Source: Acanthaster planci (Eukaryota > Echinodermata > Asteroidea > Valvatida > Acanthasteridae). Taken from it: 64,000 nucleotides of DNA. The translations under genes and the position numbers were made by a program. The DNA is taken from assembly GCF_001949145.1 (NCBI RefSeq), contig NW_019091374.1, positions 231,336 through 295,335 of the forward strand, in the 5' to 3' direction. This document shows positions 24,140 through 36,943 of this stretch, piece after piece (the first letter of the stretch is position 1; each line of letters begins with the position of its first letter). Under the pieces are notes generated by a model that saw only the letters and a list, made by a program, of their open reading frames with translations, made no database searches and was not told where the DNA came from.

Positions 24140-25031
24140 CTAGTTGTTTTGCTGGAAGTAGTAAGGAGTGGTAGTTGGAAGGTTTAGTCCTGCCCGAGGT
24201 TGTCCCATGTACGAATAGTTCATGGGCGAATTGTTCTGGTAGGCGAAGTTTTCGCCAACGCCGTAGTAGCGTAGTTGCCCCATGGCCAACGAGCGATCGG
24301 AACACTGCAGGGCGCCCTCTGTGGATATGCTGCTGTCCATTCCATGTTGGAAAGAGACCGAAGGTCCGGATGTCAGAGGAGGTGGGCACGTGGATGCTGA
24401 TGACCCAGAAGTGAGAACAGACGACCCGGAAGTGGCCGAGGACGAACCTGAGCTGGCTGGTGAAATTCGAAGCCTTTTAGTCGCTGGCAAGTCGGGGTTA
24501 CTGGCATCACTGGAGCTTACAGAGGGAGGGGTGTTCAACCACGGAAGCTGTCCACTGTCCATTATACCGCAGCCATTTCCTTCTGCCAACTTTTGCGCTG
24601 GGGGATGTTTCTCGCTGCCCTCACCCCCTCCGTGTGGGCTCTGGTTCGGTGGAGTGTTGAAGACTGATTCCAGCTGGGTTGAGCTATTTGGGTTTTCCAG
24701 AATAGGCAATGGCCCCTCCTGCTCAATGATGGACTCTGGAGAACTGTGGGCGGTGCTGGAGGTGGCCATCTCACTGCAAACCCCATGGCCGGAGGGGCTG
24801 CTTCCGTACGGCGGCGAATCTGTCAACTGAGACAGTTCAGAGCCTCGCAGCAGGCTCACCGGCAGAGGTCGCCGTTCATGACGACTGTCCGCGAATTGGA
24901 CTGGGTTTTGCGAACGTGACAAGCCTGATGTATCGGATGGGACGGTGGCGCTAGACGTCGAGCCAGGCTTCATTCGGTTACGCTGTTCCTGGAGGCTAGC
25001 CACGTAAGATAGACGCTCTCTGGTAGCAAAG
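24140..25031 (-). CDS. Tbr: T-brain exon 6 (C-terminal domain)
   Basis: 892 bp ending at TAG 24140. Begins [20 protein letters not shown]. It then runs through Ser/Thr/Pro/Gly-rich sequence with [15 protein letters not shown] and a block of SGSS repeats, and ends with an aromatic, Asn/Gln-rich tail ([18 protein letters not shown]). Acceptor TTCATATAG. Confidence 0.95.
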
Positions 25032-28000
25032 CTATATGAAGAATCACATTGAAAAAAAAAATTAACATATAGATAATACCTAGTTGACGAGGTATATCAC
25101 GGACCATTTACCCAGGAATGTGCAACTTCAGCTCAGAGCTGGTTCAATGCGTGTTACGGCCGGCACAATTTCAAAGCAGAAATTAAATTGGATTATCTCT
25201 AATAATAAAACATATATTCCTGTCTACGACTTTGTTTTCTTGTAATATTTTAAGTCAGGGTACACCCTTTCTAAAAATATGCTGCTCAAAATATTTCATC
25301 ATAATACATTCTGAGAAAAGTGTACCACAACATTGGGGGATTTTGCCTCTTTAAAACTTCGTTTCTGCTTGAAATCGATAAATGAAGAAGATTTATTCGT
25401 CGACATGAATAGATTTAAGCACCGCGTCGGCGCGTTGTCTTGGCATAACCGCGGCTGCACTGTACATGTCGCATGCTGCAACGCGTGTCATGTGGTCGCA
25501 GTTTTCTCGAGAAAAGTCAAGAGCGCCTGCAGGGGTAATTGCAATCTGTAACACGCATGGAACCAAGGTGGCACATGTGTTTGCACTGGGGCCGATCGTG
25601 GTTGCGCATCCCTGGGTAAATGGTCCGTGGGTACATGAGCTTGTTGAAGGAAATTTTATGGGGCTATGGGCATAATAGATACATGTATTGGACTTATGAT
25701 ACAATGTTTAAACTGACTTTTGGAACCTTTTTAATGCTTCCATTTTGGGAATTAGTACAGGTAACGCTAAAAATTCCTTTGATGGAGACCAAGTGGTTTA
25801 GTTTACAAAAAGAATCATCCTTAGACCCTGTGTTCAAAATCTCTTACATCATCTTACTCAATAACCCTACTAACCAGTTACTGTTTTTCATTCTCCTGAT
25901 GCTTAATAGATAAAAGATATGTAAAAAATCTAACCTGTCATAATTATCTCGGAACCCTTTTGCGAATGGGTTGTGGTCTATCTTGAGCTGAGTGATCTGC
26001 AAAGAGAAAATATCAATTACAACATAAAACTCCAGTCGGCAAAATATTAAACGAAAATTATAATGTCTAAAATCTTGCGATTTCAGTATGTGCTACCTCA
26101 GACACACAGGCAAAACAACGAAAAGTGTCATGATTGGTGGCAGAACTTTCCTTGTAAACACGAAAATAAAACAGTGCAGTTCGGATAAAACGTCAACCTC
26201 CGACAAGTTTGGTTTTCGCCAGTGTATTGGTATATTTTTTTCCATTCACAATGAGCACACTTCAGGAATTCCGGCATGCTCACAGGTACGTGCTCAGGAA
26301 ATGAAAGGCACCCAAAGTTTGTTTAGATGGCTCCTCCCATTGGTCCACAGTTGTAACGAGTCCAGTCGAGTCATTGTAACATAGTTACTCATGTCGAGTC
26401 GTTGTAATGAAGTGTCTCAAGCCGAGTCGAGTCGCCAAAAATTACTACTCTGCATTTTATTTTATCATTATGTGTTCAGCGGACACTAAACTAAGTGAGA
26501 AGACAAAAAACTCGACACACGTCCAAAAGACAAGACGAAAACAACACTTAGCTATTTACAAACCTGAGGAAGATCGATGCTTTGTGAAAATCTGATCTAT
26601 GTATTGTATTTTGATGTCTGGTGTTAGGCTATGCAGTTCAAAGCACCAATCCTACAGTATCTGAGTCATCGTGCACTTACGTCAGTATTCTGGTAGGCTG
26701 TCACTCCTATGAACTGTGTCTCAGGGAAGCTGTGTGTCTGAAGCACCCGGGCTCCTGTCAGGTCCAAGACGTGGATCCGAGGTTGATACATGTGCATAGA
26801 GTTAATCACAAGCTAGAAATGAGAAAGAAAAAACAAATCGAAGAAGAGGAGAGGTTCAGTCTTTATCTTTTCATTTTAGAGATAATTACGGCGAGTTCAG
26901 ATTTTTGAACTTGTTCTTGAATAACTGCTCTCAAGGTCAATTTCAGGGAAAACTAATTATAGATAACTAACTAATTATAGATAACATGATGCGTGCATAA
27001 GATGCGCATACGTTTAGCAGACGACGCAAACAGTGAAGACCTAACATAAATTAGTTTCATGCTTATGACGATCTTGAGGAATTTTATTTTAACAATCACG
27101 CCGTCTTGAAGCTGCCCAGATGCCAGTCAAATGCACACTTCAGGTTGCAAATCTGATTTCAAGGCGTTCCTGTGTCCCGCTGTCACATGACATGACCCTC
27201 CACGTCTTATCAGTTAGATACAAACCAGTCAGTGATGATTATGACGACTCAAATTGAAACAATTATGTTGTCTTCAAGTCAGACGAATTCAACATCATGT
27301 ACTCACATATCCACTGTCTTTGCCCCTGTTGTTGGTTAGTTTCAGCTTGGAGAAAGCGATGTCTTGTCGCATCCAGTGTTCACCAGTGTTTGGGGAATCT
27401 GGGTGTTTATAAATACCCGTAGCTGTAACAAATAATACAGAGAATCGGTCAGTGTTATGAGACAATAGCTGGACAATATGATATCAGTAAAGCGACAAAT
27501 CAAATCATTTCTTCATTGCATCGAGCTGAAGCGACGAAACTGTTGCCCAGAAGATACAATTTTTAAAAGATGTCTTACAATTATCCATTGTATTCACATA
27601 CAATGATCCCATTAACTGAGAAAAGTTGTGAAAATGTCGAGCATGGGAGGGGAGGCACACCCCGCCCCCTCCTAACAGAGGTCTTTGCTCCTCTGGCACC
27701 CCAAGGCTGTATTTTCAGAGCCCGGCCCTGAAAAAGTGTGTGCTTCCCCGGTTCCCTCATAACATTTTCGTCCCAGATACGCCACTGATAATAGGCATAA
27801 CATCCCTGAGTTCCATCACTACACATGACATAGGCTCTGCAAAACGTAAAGCAGGGCAAAATTTATTGTGAATTTAATTTCATATCTGGAAAGTAACAAC
27901 CACATTTTTTTGTTCGATTCAGTGCCATTTTCAGGAAGTAGCTTTTGAGTGCGACCTGAACTAAAACGGGGGAACGGTCAACCCGTAGTCTCACCTCGAG

Positions 28001-31000
28001 GCACTCCGTCCGACTTCCCCGTGGCCACCCACTTGCCGCACTGGAACTTCCAAGCGTTTTGATCGGCAAGGACCATGTCAACGAACACGTTGTAGTGGGT
28101 TGTAGGGTTCAGGCCGCTCAAACGGAAGACCAGTTGAGGAAACATACGTCTGAGAGAGAGAACATTAGTCAATAAAACAGAACGTGTTATGCCAAGACGA
28201 TTTGATTTATTTATTACAACATTAACTTTTGGTGGGTCTGTAATGAATTTTTTTTTTATTTTTGCCACTCAAACCGTCTAAATCTGTTTCGAAAAAGGAA
28301 TTAGGTTTTTGACAACCAAAAAAAAAGTGTGCCTTGTTTTGAATTTCATACGCACAATGGAATTTAACAAGTTATTGTTTAAAGAATTATTGTTTATTAG
28401 GCGTTTAAAAATCAAACTACATGTATTTGAGAACCGACAAAATCTCCCAACAAATTACATGTAATGAGAATGATACATGTAGATACAGATTTAGTATTTC
28501 AAGCTCTTATTCTTAGAAGTCGTTTTTACTGCAGAAAATGTCAAAGGGCGTCAAACATTGGTTTGATGAAGCAGTTAAATCACATTGTCTATTTTGAAGG
28601 CTGCAAGCAGGCCCAACAAAACCGTCAGAGTGGCTACTGGCCAGTCAATGCCCTTTCAATGTCATGGGCCGGGTTGTGTCCGTAGTACTTAACCACGACT
28701 TGAATTTTAACACGACCCTATATGATTGTGGCTTGTACTTTCAAGCCATAGCCCCAATGCGGACAAAGCCTTACTAACTGAGAGTTTTTGGCGTCTGGCT
28801 TACACTGATAGACATGGAGAGGGGAAAGGGGAGCTAATCCCCCCCCATAAAAAAAGAAGAAGGGAAAAAGAGAGAGGGAAAAGGGGAGGGCACAAAGAAA
28901 TTAGACAAATAAAAAGTTATGGAAATCGCTGTGCTTGAAATGGACCCTTCCCACTGTATTGATTTAGGCCTACCAGTTTAGAGCAGATGAGTGCCCCCAA
29001 CCCCAGAAATTCCCGTGGAAAAAAAAATCTTGGTGATTCCCATACATTTGGATTACATTTTGACCAAACGTGTAGTCGCCCTTTTTGCACTGCAGTATGA
29101 TTAAGCGGCCATTATCTGTTCTGAAATGGACTTCCCAACAGTGGCTATCATTTGCCAAAAAATACCGCCAAAAAAATAACATCTCAAGAGTAAAAGTTTC
29201 CAACATTCCTGGTCAAGGTTCAAACGCTCTTTTCGTGTTATGATATCGCAAAATGTCATCAAATTAAATGACACATAATAGCAAAACAAAGACGAATTGT
29301 CAGTTGTCTATCGACGGAAAACATATACATGTAAATATAAAAAATAAAATAACTCTCTACTAACTACAACCGCAGATATCGACGACTGTTAGGAGTTTAG
29401 TCACCAAGTGTTAATTGGCCAAGTTCAGCCGGAAAGACCCTCCTCTAAAGCGATTACAGAGGTGCAAGGGGTTCTCAGAAAGACCAACCAGCCGGCGTGA
29501 CGTAGAAATCTGGACTAAAGGGTTGCATGACTCGTCGGTCAATCACCTTTGATGTTGGATTTGACGAGTAGGGTAAACTGGCTGTCCGACCATAATAGAG
29601 AAGGGAAGCACAGATAAACAAAGGTAAACATACGTGTGTGTACTTGTTGCTGAGAGTTTCACGAGAAAATAAAAAGCAGTGTATAAAATAACTGAAGGAT
29701 GATAATAACCAGCCCAAGTTTTTGGAGTTTGATCTCGAAACATGAACCATAAAGTATCAGACTGGAGTTCACAAAGCATGTAGTGGTAGTCGAGAGACTA
29801 TCTGAATCTGAATAGTCGGAAAAGCCTCCACCAGGAAACATCACACCAATTTGAAAGTTAGTTTGAGGCGTGGAGCTAGACATGTCTTCGGAAGCTTACT
29901 TACAAGCACTGAACATTTTGAAAAGTTCAGCTCTAAAGGTTGCATGTAAATTTTTTTCCAGATTCAGCAATATTAGGTGAGAGGTTAATTATTCAAATCC
30001 TCGATTGTCCGTGGAAAGAAGCTGTTGTTGAAGGCACTGGTCCTGGCATATACTTGGGTTAATTTATATTTGTGTCCCCGAGATGATCGTGTGTTTGTAG
30101 TGACAAAAGCCTCTGCTGCATCAACAATCCCATTCAGAATCTTATTGAGTATGTTGAGCATGACTAATCGACTGATTCTTCTTTGTTGCTCTCGAGTAAG
30201 CCATCCATGATTTGAGAGAAACGATGTAACTTTCCCTGGTGTCGCGCTTTGTTGTAGATGAATCTTACAGCCAGTCTTTGAACTCGTTCCGGCTGATGAA
30301 TGTCTGACTTCGAATCAGGATCCCAAGAAGTTGAAGCCGAACCAATGTCTTGTAGGCTGTTTCGTTGACATTAATATTACAGACGATACCATTCAACGGA
30401 GTAAACAACGCACTCAGAAGAAATCCTGTCGACTATCGTTATGTTTCTTTCGTTATTTTAAAAGTTTTCCCGAAACCTCAACTTTGTGAACGCCCTTCAC
30501 TGTACAAGAAAGGCCAAGTGAAAGTCTTAAACAATAACTGAAATTAAATTGACGAGTCCAGACACACTCGAATTTATATTTGCCCTTAAGTTGAAGTTGT
30601 TTGAAGATCAAGGAATGTATCAGCAATAGCTCCTTTTCTACCTAATCTTGCTGATAAACAAATGTTCTTTTGTATACGACCATCATCCCCATGCTGAAAA
30701 AAATGTCCAATAGTTTCAAAATATTTGTACTCAACGGGGAATAGAAGCAAGGGGTGGAAAAAATCAACAAACAGAAGTGCTACAGACATGACAGAAACCA
30801 ATCGGACATGTCGGTGTCTTCTGCCTTTCTTAATTGAAACTTTAACCAACAGCTTCAAGGCAAAACGGCTATATAAAGCATCGATTAAAAGGTACAGCTG
30901 AAATTTTTAAAACGCGGGTAAAGAAAATGAGGTGAAAAAAGATGAATGGAAAAATAGGACATTTTCAAAGTTGGCCAATATACTCACCGCCCTTGTTTGG

Positions 31001-31895
31001 TGATGATCATCTCCGTCCGATGCTCGTGAAACTTTCTCCATAGCTCACTGTTGCAGAGGAACACTGATGCCTTGGTGAATCCGGACGGGGGTGACGAGCC
31101 CACGGTCGGTACCTGTTGCTCCGGGCTGAGACGCTCGCTCTGTGGAGACGGCTCTTGCAAGCACTGCTCGGCACCCGGGATGGGGAAGCTGGGAACGCCG
31201 GCGAGTTCTAGCCCCCTCGGTCCGGCTGCAGGGCGTGTCTTAGAGTTCAGTGAAAGGTCCTCGAACTCCACCGGAGACGAGCAGTTGGATGATGGGACTT
31301 TTGGAGAGGAGCACCCCGCAGGGAGGAAGCAGTGACTGCCAGGGTTTGATGGATTCGAGGGAGCTGCTTCGGGGTATTCTGAAAGGTTAAGGGAGTCCGG
31401 CTGATAGATGGATCCACCACGAGGCTGCTGGAAATGGTGAAGAGGACTATGCAGAGGATACTGGTGATGGTAAGGATGGTAATTTGGCACTGGTGGCGTT
31501 GAGAAGTTCGCTAACTCCGGGCTGGGATGGAAGTGGTTGTCAAATGCGTAACGTGAAAGGTTAGCTTGCTGGTGGGGCGCAGTGATATGCTCTTCGGCGT
31601 CCCTCGGCGTGCAACACTCGGTGTTGACTGTCAGAGGATGCTGGTTCCGGGTATCCTGTCCCTCTGTTTCCCTGCTGGTGCCGTCATCAAGCATTTGACC
31701 GTATTTTCCTGACTGCATTCCGGCCTGACTTGATGGGCTTTGGATGTTGATCCCCCCACCGTTGGGCCTCGTAGGTGCAAGACAATGATTGGTGTTCCCT
31801 TGTTCAGTATCTTTGGTCCATCCATGGTGTGACACTGTATACCTCTCCCCTTGCCCCACGGGCGGCAATTTGGAGCCAAACTCACCCCGAAGCAT
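24140..31895 (-). CDS. Tbr: T-brain T-box transcription factor (Tbr1/Eomes/Tbx21 subfamily)
   Basis: Nuclear sequence-specific DNA-binding regulator; T-brain genes act in early endomesoderm and skeletogenic or larval patterning in echinoderms (known biology, not shown here). Six minus-strand exons, 30988-31895, 27995-28149, 27307-27422, 26681-26812, 25935-25996 and 24140-25031, give 2265 bp, 754 codons plus TAG, in frame with canonical junctions. Residues 1-277 are low-complexity (Pro, Ser, His, Asn). The T-box is about residues 278-458, with [45 protein letters not shown] and [16 protein letters not shown]. The tail is Ser/Pro-rich and carries LPWLNTPPS (from 620) and KRLRISP (643-649), equivalent to the conserved C-terminal motif of Tbr1/Eomes; this fixes the subfamily. 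ATG 31895 is the first true ATG in the open frame; the frame extends upstream only through a TTG codon. Confidence 0.95.
25935..25996 (-). CDS. Tbr: T-brain exon 5 (end of T-box)
   Basis: 62 bp. Encodes [20 protein letters not shown], the highly conserved C-terminal helices of the T-box that contact the DNA minor groove. Acceptor CTTTGCAG, donor GTTAGA. Phase 0 to phase 2. Confidence 0.97.
26681..26812 (-). CDS. Tbr: T-brain exon 4 (T-box)
   Basis: 132 bp, phase 0 on both sides. Encodes [20 protein letters not shown] and [18 protein letters not shown]. The segment between IHVLDL and FPETQF is about eight residues shorter than in vertebrate Tbr1/Eomes. Acceptor TTTCTAG, donor GTAAGT. Confidence 0.97.
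27307..27422 (-). CDS. Tbr: T-brain exon 3 (T-box)
   Basis: 116 bp, phase 1 to phase 0. Encodes [20 protein letters not shown], then [16 protein letters not shown]. Acceptor TTGTTACAG, donor GTGAGT. Confidence 0.97.
27995..28149 (-). CDS. Tbr: T-brain exon 2 (T-box)
   Basis: 155 bp, phase 2 to phase 1. Encodes [40 protein letters not shown] and [12 protein letters not shown]. Most Tbr1/Eomes proteins have FQGGKW where this has FQCGKW. Acceptor TCTCTCAG, donor GTGAGA. Confidence 0.97.
30988..31895 (-). CDS. Tbr: T-brain exon 1 (N-terminal domain and start of T-box)
   Basis: 908 bp from ATG 31895. Begins [19 protein letters not shown]. It is followed by disordered Pro/Ser/His-rich sequence with a Tyr/His/Pro stretch ([19 protein letters not shown]), then [20 protein letters not shown] at the T-box start. 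Donor GTGAGT after the first two bases of an Arg codon. Confidence 0.93.
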
Positions 31896-32134
31896 AACTG
31901 TTTCAGTTTTAAGGCGAAGTGAGGAAAACAGCAAAGGAATGTGCTAAAAATCACAACCTTGACGACGAAATGTTGACCGAGGTATGAATAGTGCCCGTGT
32001 GGGTGGAAAAAAAAATCGAATTCGGATTAATGCCAGTAAGAAACTCCCCTCCCTGAAGTTAATGAATGGTGGATCAATGAATGATCGTGTAATTACGGCG
32101 TCGGGACACTGCTCAAGACGACACGGATTCGCCT

Positions 32135-32200
32135 ATTGTGATTGGGCAGTGAGTTCCAACAGTCCATTGTGATTGGTCAGTGGTACTGATTGACAGCTGT
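32135..32200 (-). promoter_or_regulatory. Candidate T-brain proximal promoter with paired inverted CCAAT boxes
   Basis: ATTGTGATTGG occurs twice in direct repeat (CCAAT on the minus strand at 32141-32145 and 32172-32176), 31 bp apart. It is followed by ATTGACAGCTG, which contains an E-box CAGCTG and a TGACAG homeodomain-type core. This lies about 240-300 bp upstream of the T-brain ATG. CCAAT pairs bind NF-Y in animals. No TATA box is visible, and the transcription start is not known. Confidence 0.45.
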
Positions 32201-35200
32201 GGCTTGGTACACTTTGAATGAAACCCTGGATGGGGGAGGCACAATGCATTGCTGTGTTCCCAGGTGGCGTACCAGCCGTAAAGCCGGCTAATCGGGCGGA
32301 ATAAGCACCAATAAACGGTTCAAGAACACACAAGGGGATGAAGTGGCTCCTAATTGGAAGACAAATGAACGTTCCGAAAAGCCTAGACTAGTTCAAGTCG
32401 ATGAACAAGCCAGAATTCATTCCACTACAGTTTCAAGTTTCAAACTTGACTAAAATCAATCTCCAGGCTTTACTATAGGAAACACGTGACAATGAGTATC
32501 GACGATAACGGAAGGGTGTTGTCCAGGTTCCTCAAACCTTGGCGCCCCCCCTAAAGGGCAAACGGGAATGAGCCTGGAACGAAAGCAACTTGCACGTAAC
32601 AGTACATTTAGATACAAAATGTATAGGTTTTCCAGGCTATTCTAAAACTTGTTTCATTTAAATCCACCAATTTGATTTGGAAAAACCTGATGTAGTCATG
32701 TACTATTGAGTTTCAAATATTGGCCATTTTTAACGCCGTACAAGAAAATTTGTCATTACAAATCAAGTTCGTACAGGCTGTTGCTGATTGGCAGCTTTCA
32801 GAGATTGTCTTTTGACACTTGAAAACTTCTGCAGAGTAAATTAATCACGCGTGTACGTAATATTATGCTCTTGTATGCTCGGGCTCAAGAACAGGTAGTT
32901 AAAAAATGATTATCAACAAATGGAAAATATTAACAAGACCCTCAAACATAAAGCCTTTCTGGATTTACAGAAAAATGAGAAGATCGCAAAATTAAAGACA
33001 ATTGGTTCAGAATACCTTCGTTTACCGTTAGTTCCCTCCTATTATGTGCATCAAGAGTGGAAGGGGATTAATAAGAACGAAATAATACATTTGTAAATCA
33101 CAAGGAAAGAAAAGAGAGAGAAATTATCTTTAACTGCACCCCTCTTCTGAGGGCGTTGTCAACGAAGTTTTTACAAAAACTGTAAACTTGCCATTAGATT
33201 GTACAGCAAGAGACAATTTTAGAGTGACTAAATTTGGCGTAGGCTAGACGAGACGAAGGAACCAGTCCATTCCGGATTTGGTGGTCGCCATGCAAAAGCT
33301 TGCACTGGATCACGCAGTATAGCAACATTGTCTTTAGCTTTGGGAACTGCATGTAATGTTGTTATCGCAATCAGATAACTCTGTGTACCAGAGTCACGTT
33401 ATGTTTAATAATTCCATGTTCATATTTAAGTCTCAAAGACACAAATGTGTAAAATTTATATTAATTTATTTATTTATATTTATGGCACGGAATGCCTTTA
33501 TCAAGGTCGAAATTGGAAAGATACATTAACAAACGTGTGTGAAACCCCCTGGTAAAATGACGGTTTGACCCCCCCATTACCTTGCCTCGAGAAATATTAT
33601 TCCTCCGCGCCTATCTGAAAGTACTTTGGCAATCCAAATGCTACTGGGACTGCCAAACATGTCTAGGGTCAACGTGTAGTCCACACGAAGGAGCTAGACT
33701 TACCAGGAAATCGCTGACTCCAGGATAAGGGATTACAGACTAGTGTTTGTTTATCATCCCTCCTTAAATTTTGAGCTTGCTGAGGGGACATCCTGCAAAG
33801 AATCAAATTATTCTAGTGATGCAATAGTGCTTCGAAATCGCACCTTTTAGAGCATACAGACAACTTTCCTAAAATCCTTTGAGAAATGTTTATTTCGAAA
33901 TGTAAGGCCTTTTACCAGAATAGTGCAAGTTCCGGCCAATCATTTTTTTTTAGCCAACAGAAATATTTTATTTACAGTTTCATTTTTCCAAAACACGTAC
34001 GGTACATGATTCCAATATTAGTGATGCTTTACTGTATGGGTGTTTGAACTTAGTGCTCGACTCTCTGTTTCTCTTATTTATTATTGTCATCATTTGAAAT
34101 TAATAAACAAAGTGGATAAGTATTTAAGTGCAAAGTATTCTTTCAAAAGCCAATTTTCAAAATGTCAAGGCTTTTGCGCATATCTATTCCTTCACTTTTT
34201 TAGAAATGATTTTTCAAAGATTCCAGGTTTTTCCCAAACAGAGCACGATCTGTAGCTTTTTTTTCGGGTTTTTTTTACGTTAAAAGATTTTTCAGGACAA
34301 ACATTTCTACTACATTGTACATTTGGGCCACAACGTCCTAATAGATGAATTTCTCCTGCGTGTGGAACGAGGGGTTACAGGTTTGAGCACTGAGGTCTTC
34401 CTTCCTCCTTGGTTACACCGAAGGGAGATCGGACGCATAAGAGAGTAGTGTCGCTCAAGGCACAGAACTCTATATTCAAATGTGCAACTTCTGGTGCAGT
34501 ATTTGGCAATTTCAAGCTCGTTTAACCATTACTAATCAACTGTATTCTCAATGCACAGGAAGGTGCCGAAGTAGACCCGCCTTTAACGAAATCGCACTAA
34601 AGACCACCATTTACAATTTTTGTTGGCCTTTCGTTTTCTCTTTCCTGGTCGTCGCATTTCGCATCATTCTGTTAGACACGTTAGCAGTTCCGTCTGAACT
34701 GGGCTACTGACCAGCCATACAGCCGTGTCATGGGTCCCGTTTCCAAGTTACTAATTACATTATACATGTACATGTAGTAGGCATACTACTATCTTGCGCT
34801 GAGTGAAGTCGCGGAGTTCATAAAAAAAGATTAACCACATACCTTTTGAAAAGGAGTTCACATTGCCTAAATGTTTAAAATCTTGGTGTTCATTGGGCCA
34901 TTGCGTTCGATTCGACCCCCCCAAAAGACTCCGGTTTCTGGTCATGGCTAGGCCCAAAAGTGTTGCAGGGACGCGTTTGTCTGTTTGTCTGTTTGTTTAT
35001 CTTCCTCCTTTTCCCCTTCGATGTGATGTACGTGCCCATATACTTTAGAGCGCATGGCCTTGTTACCACAAGAAGTGTGAATAAACAACTTTGAATTAAT
35101 AAAAAGACCATAAAATATGACAAGAGGCAACGGCTCCAGTCATCTCACTCAAACAAGTGGCTTCTATTCTTGGCAAGACTGAGCTTGTTAAAAAACAGTA

Positions 35201-36311
35201 CATGTAGCACAACCGCAATGGAAAAATCCCATGTGAAAAATAAATGTTCAGCTCAAGTTTCCGGTTTTAAAAGAAATTCTCATGAGGTAGCAGTATATGA
35301 CATTCTTTGCACATTGTTTTCTGTTTAAGCTTAGAGAAAACAAGTTGCACGTCAAACAGCCTTTGAAAGAAATTAATGAAAACAGTTCAGCTTCAGAGTC
35401 AAAATTGAAAATAAAATTCTCAGATATACCGTGCGAATTGATTTCTGTTTTAGCTTATAAGAAACAAGCTGCATTTAACATATTGATGAAAAAATTCAGG
35501 TCAGAAAATAAAATCTCCCCCACTCTAATCTACTTTTGGTCTTGACAAGTGACGATCAACGACGCCTGAGTTGTTACATGTTTGGTGGTCATAACGCGAT
35601 GCATGTCCAGCGTCAATGCATGCACTGCATGCGTATGTGCCGCCACTGCCTCGCCGACACTGAAATAGACTGGCCTCTCACGGTTTGTTACTCAAAAGCG
35701 TTTTCAATTTGTATATTTACGCAGGACGCAGACCACTTCGTTTGTCTGGTTCACAGACGTACGTAGGCCTAGGTCCGAATCAATTGGCTACGGCCGGAAA
35801 TTACACCGAGTATTTGGCAGCATCCACGGATAGTTCCCATAGAATCATGCATGATATCTATCTGCAGCCAACTGATTCGGACACGGCCTTCGTGTAAAGA
35901 TTCACGAATGACGTCATCTGATCAGAATGCCCCACTGAAATGTATGGAGGCCTCGGGGGATTCCTTCACTGTGCAAATTGCTGAACCCCTCCCATCAAAA
36001 ACATGTTAAAATTACGCGGTAGAAGAATTCCTGACCACCAAGTAGGTTTGGCGGCTTGGGAAAATCGTTTTATGTAAAATAAACAAAAAATTATTTTGCT
36101 GACGAGCACTACGGCGACGCGAATGAGACAGGTGACTTTTTTTTGGGGGGGGGCCTTAGTTTGCACGAGTGCTCCGGATCCTCATTCCCAACGTCTCGTT
36201 TGTTTAACCCTAATACGCACGGCCAAATGCAGGTCAGGATTGTGCCGTGAATTAAGCTAATCGAACGCACCCATACAGATGCATGTTTACAATCCTGAAA
36301 GTGGAAATAAT

Positions 36312-36660
36312 AATAATATATTTTTATTTATTTGTAAAGCACGAAGTTCAAAAGCGCTGTACAATGAAGACATTAGACGTTGTTGAACGAATGGCATAAA
36401 TTAAAAATGTCCCACATCTGCCTACATCTATAGAAAGGAAACAATAAGCGGTAAAGTACAGTTTTAGAGGTGGGAGGAAAACCCCAGAGAAGAAATTTCA
36501 GGCGAAAACTCACGGAATCTGGTGGGGACGGAAACCTAAGCCACATGTGGACCAAGCCAGGAATCAAACCAGGGCCGCAGCGGTAGAAGGCGAGGAAAGA
36601 ACTAGTTGGCACACCCAACTCCAAATGTACAAAGTTTTGACAGTTCACATTTACTGCTTA
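36312..36660 (-). mobile_element. tRNA-derived SINE, minus strand
   Basis: Read on the minus strand, a Pol III box B-like GGTTTGATTCCTGGC lies near 36560-36575. It is followed by GGGGTTTTCCTCCCACC and a tail with TGTACAGCGCTTTTGAA and TTTACAAATAAATA, ending in an AAT-type simple repeat. This layout is typical of tRNA-derived SINEs of marine invertebrates. The 5' limit and box A are not certain. Confidence 0.6.
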
Positions 36661-36943
36661 GGTAATCCTTGGATGTACAGAAGCGTAATTAGGACATGAT
36701 AAAAAATGGCCCACTTTCGTATGGAAATGGTTGTCCAAATGGCAATTTATTTCTACATTTGAAACGGGCTTGATTAACAAAGACTCTCTCTCAAAACTAC
36801 TGCATTTCCAGTGGATCGTATCGCAGATAGCCAAAAAACAGGCACGACGCAAAGCACTGTGGGTGGTAAAATTGTGGTTTGAGCTAGCTGAGCTGAGCCA
36901 CCTGGGGGTATGGTACGTACGTCGGACGTATGGTGTTCTATAG

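Noticed and set aside
24282-24830. Plus-strand open frame of 182 codons
   Set aside because: It lies antisense to T-brain exon 6, whose minus-strand frame carries the conserved KRLRISP motif and splices in frame to the T-box.
31896-31934. Thirteen-codon upstream extension of T-brain
   Set aside because: The extended start is TTG, not ATG; the first ATG in frame is 31895.
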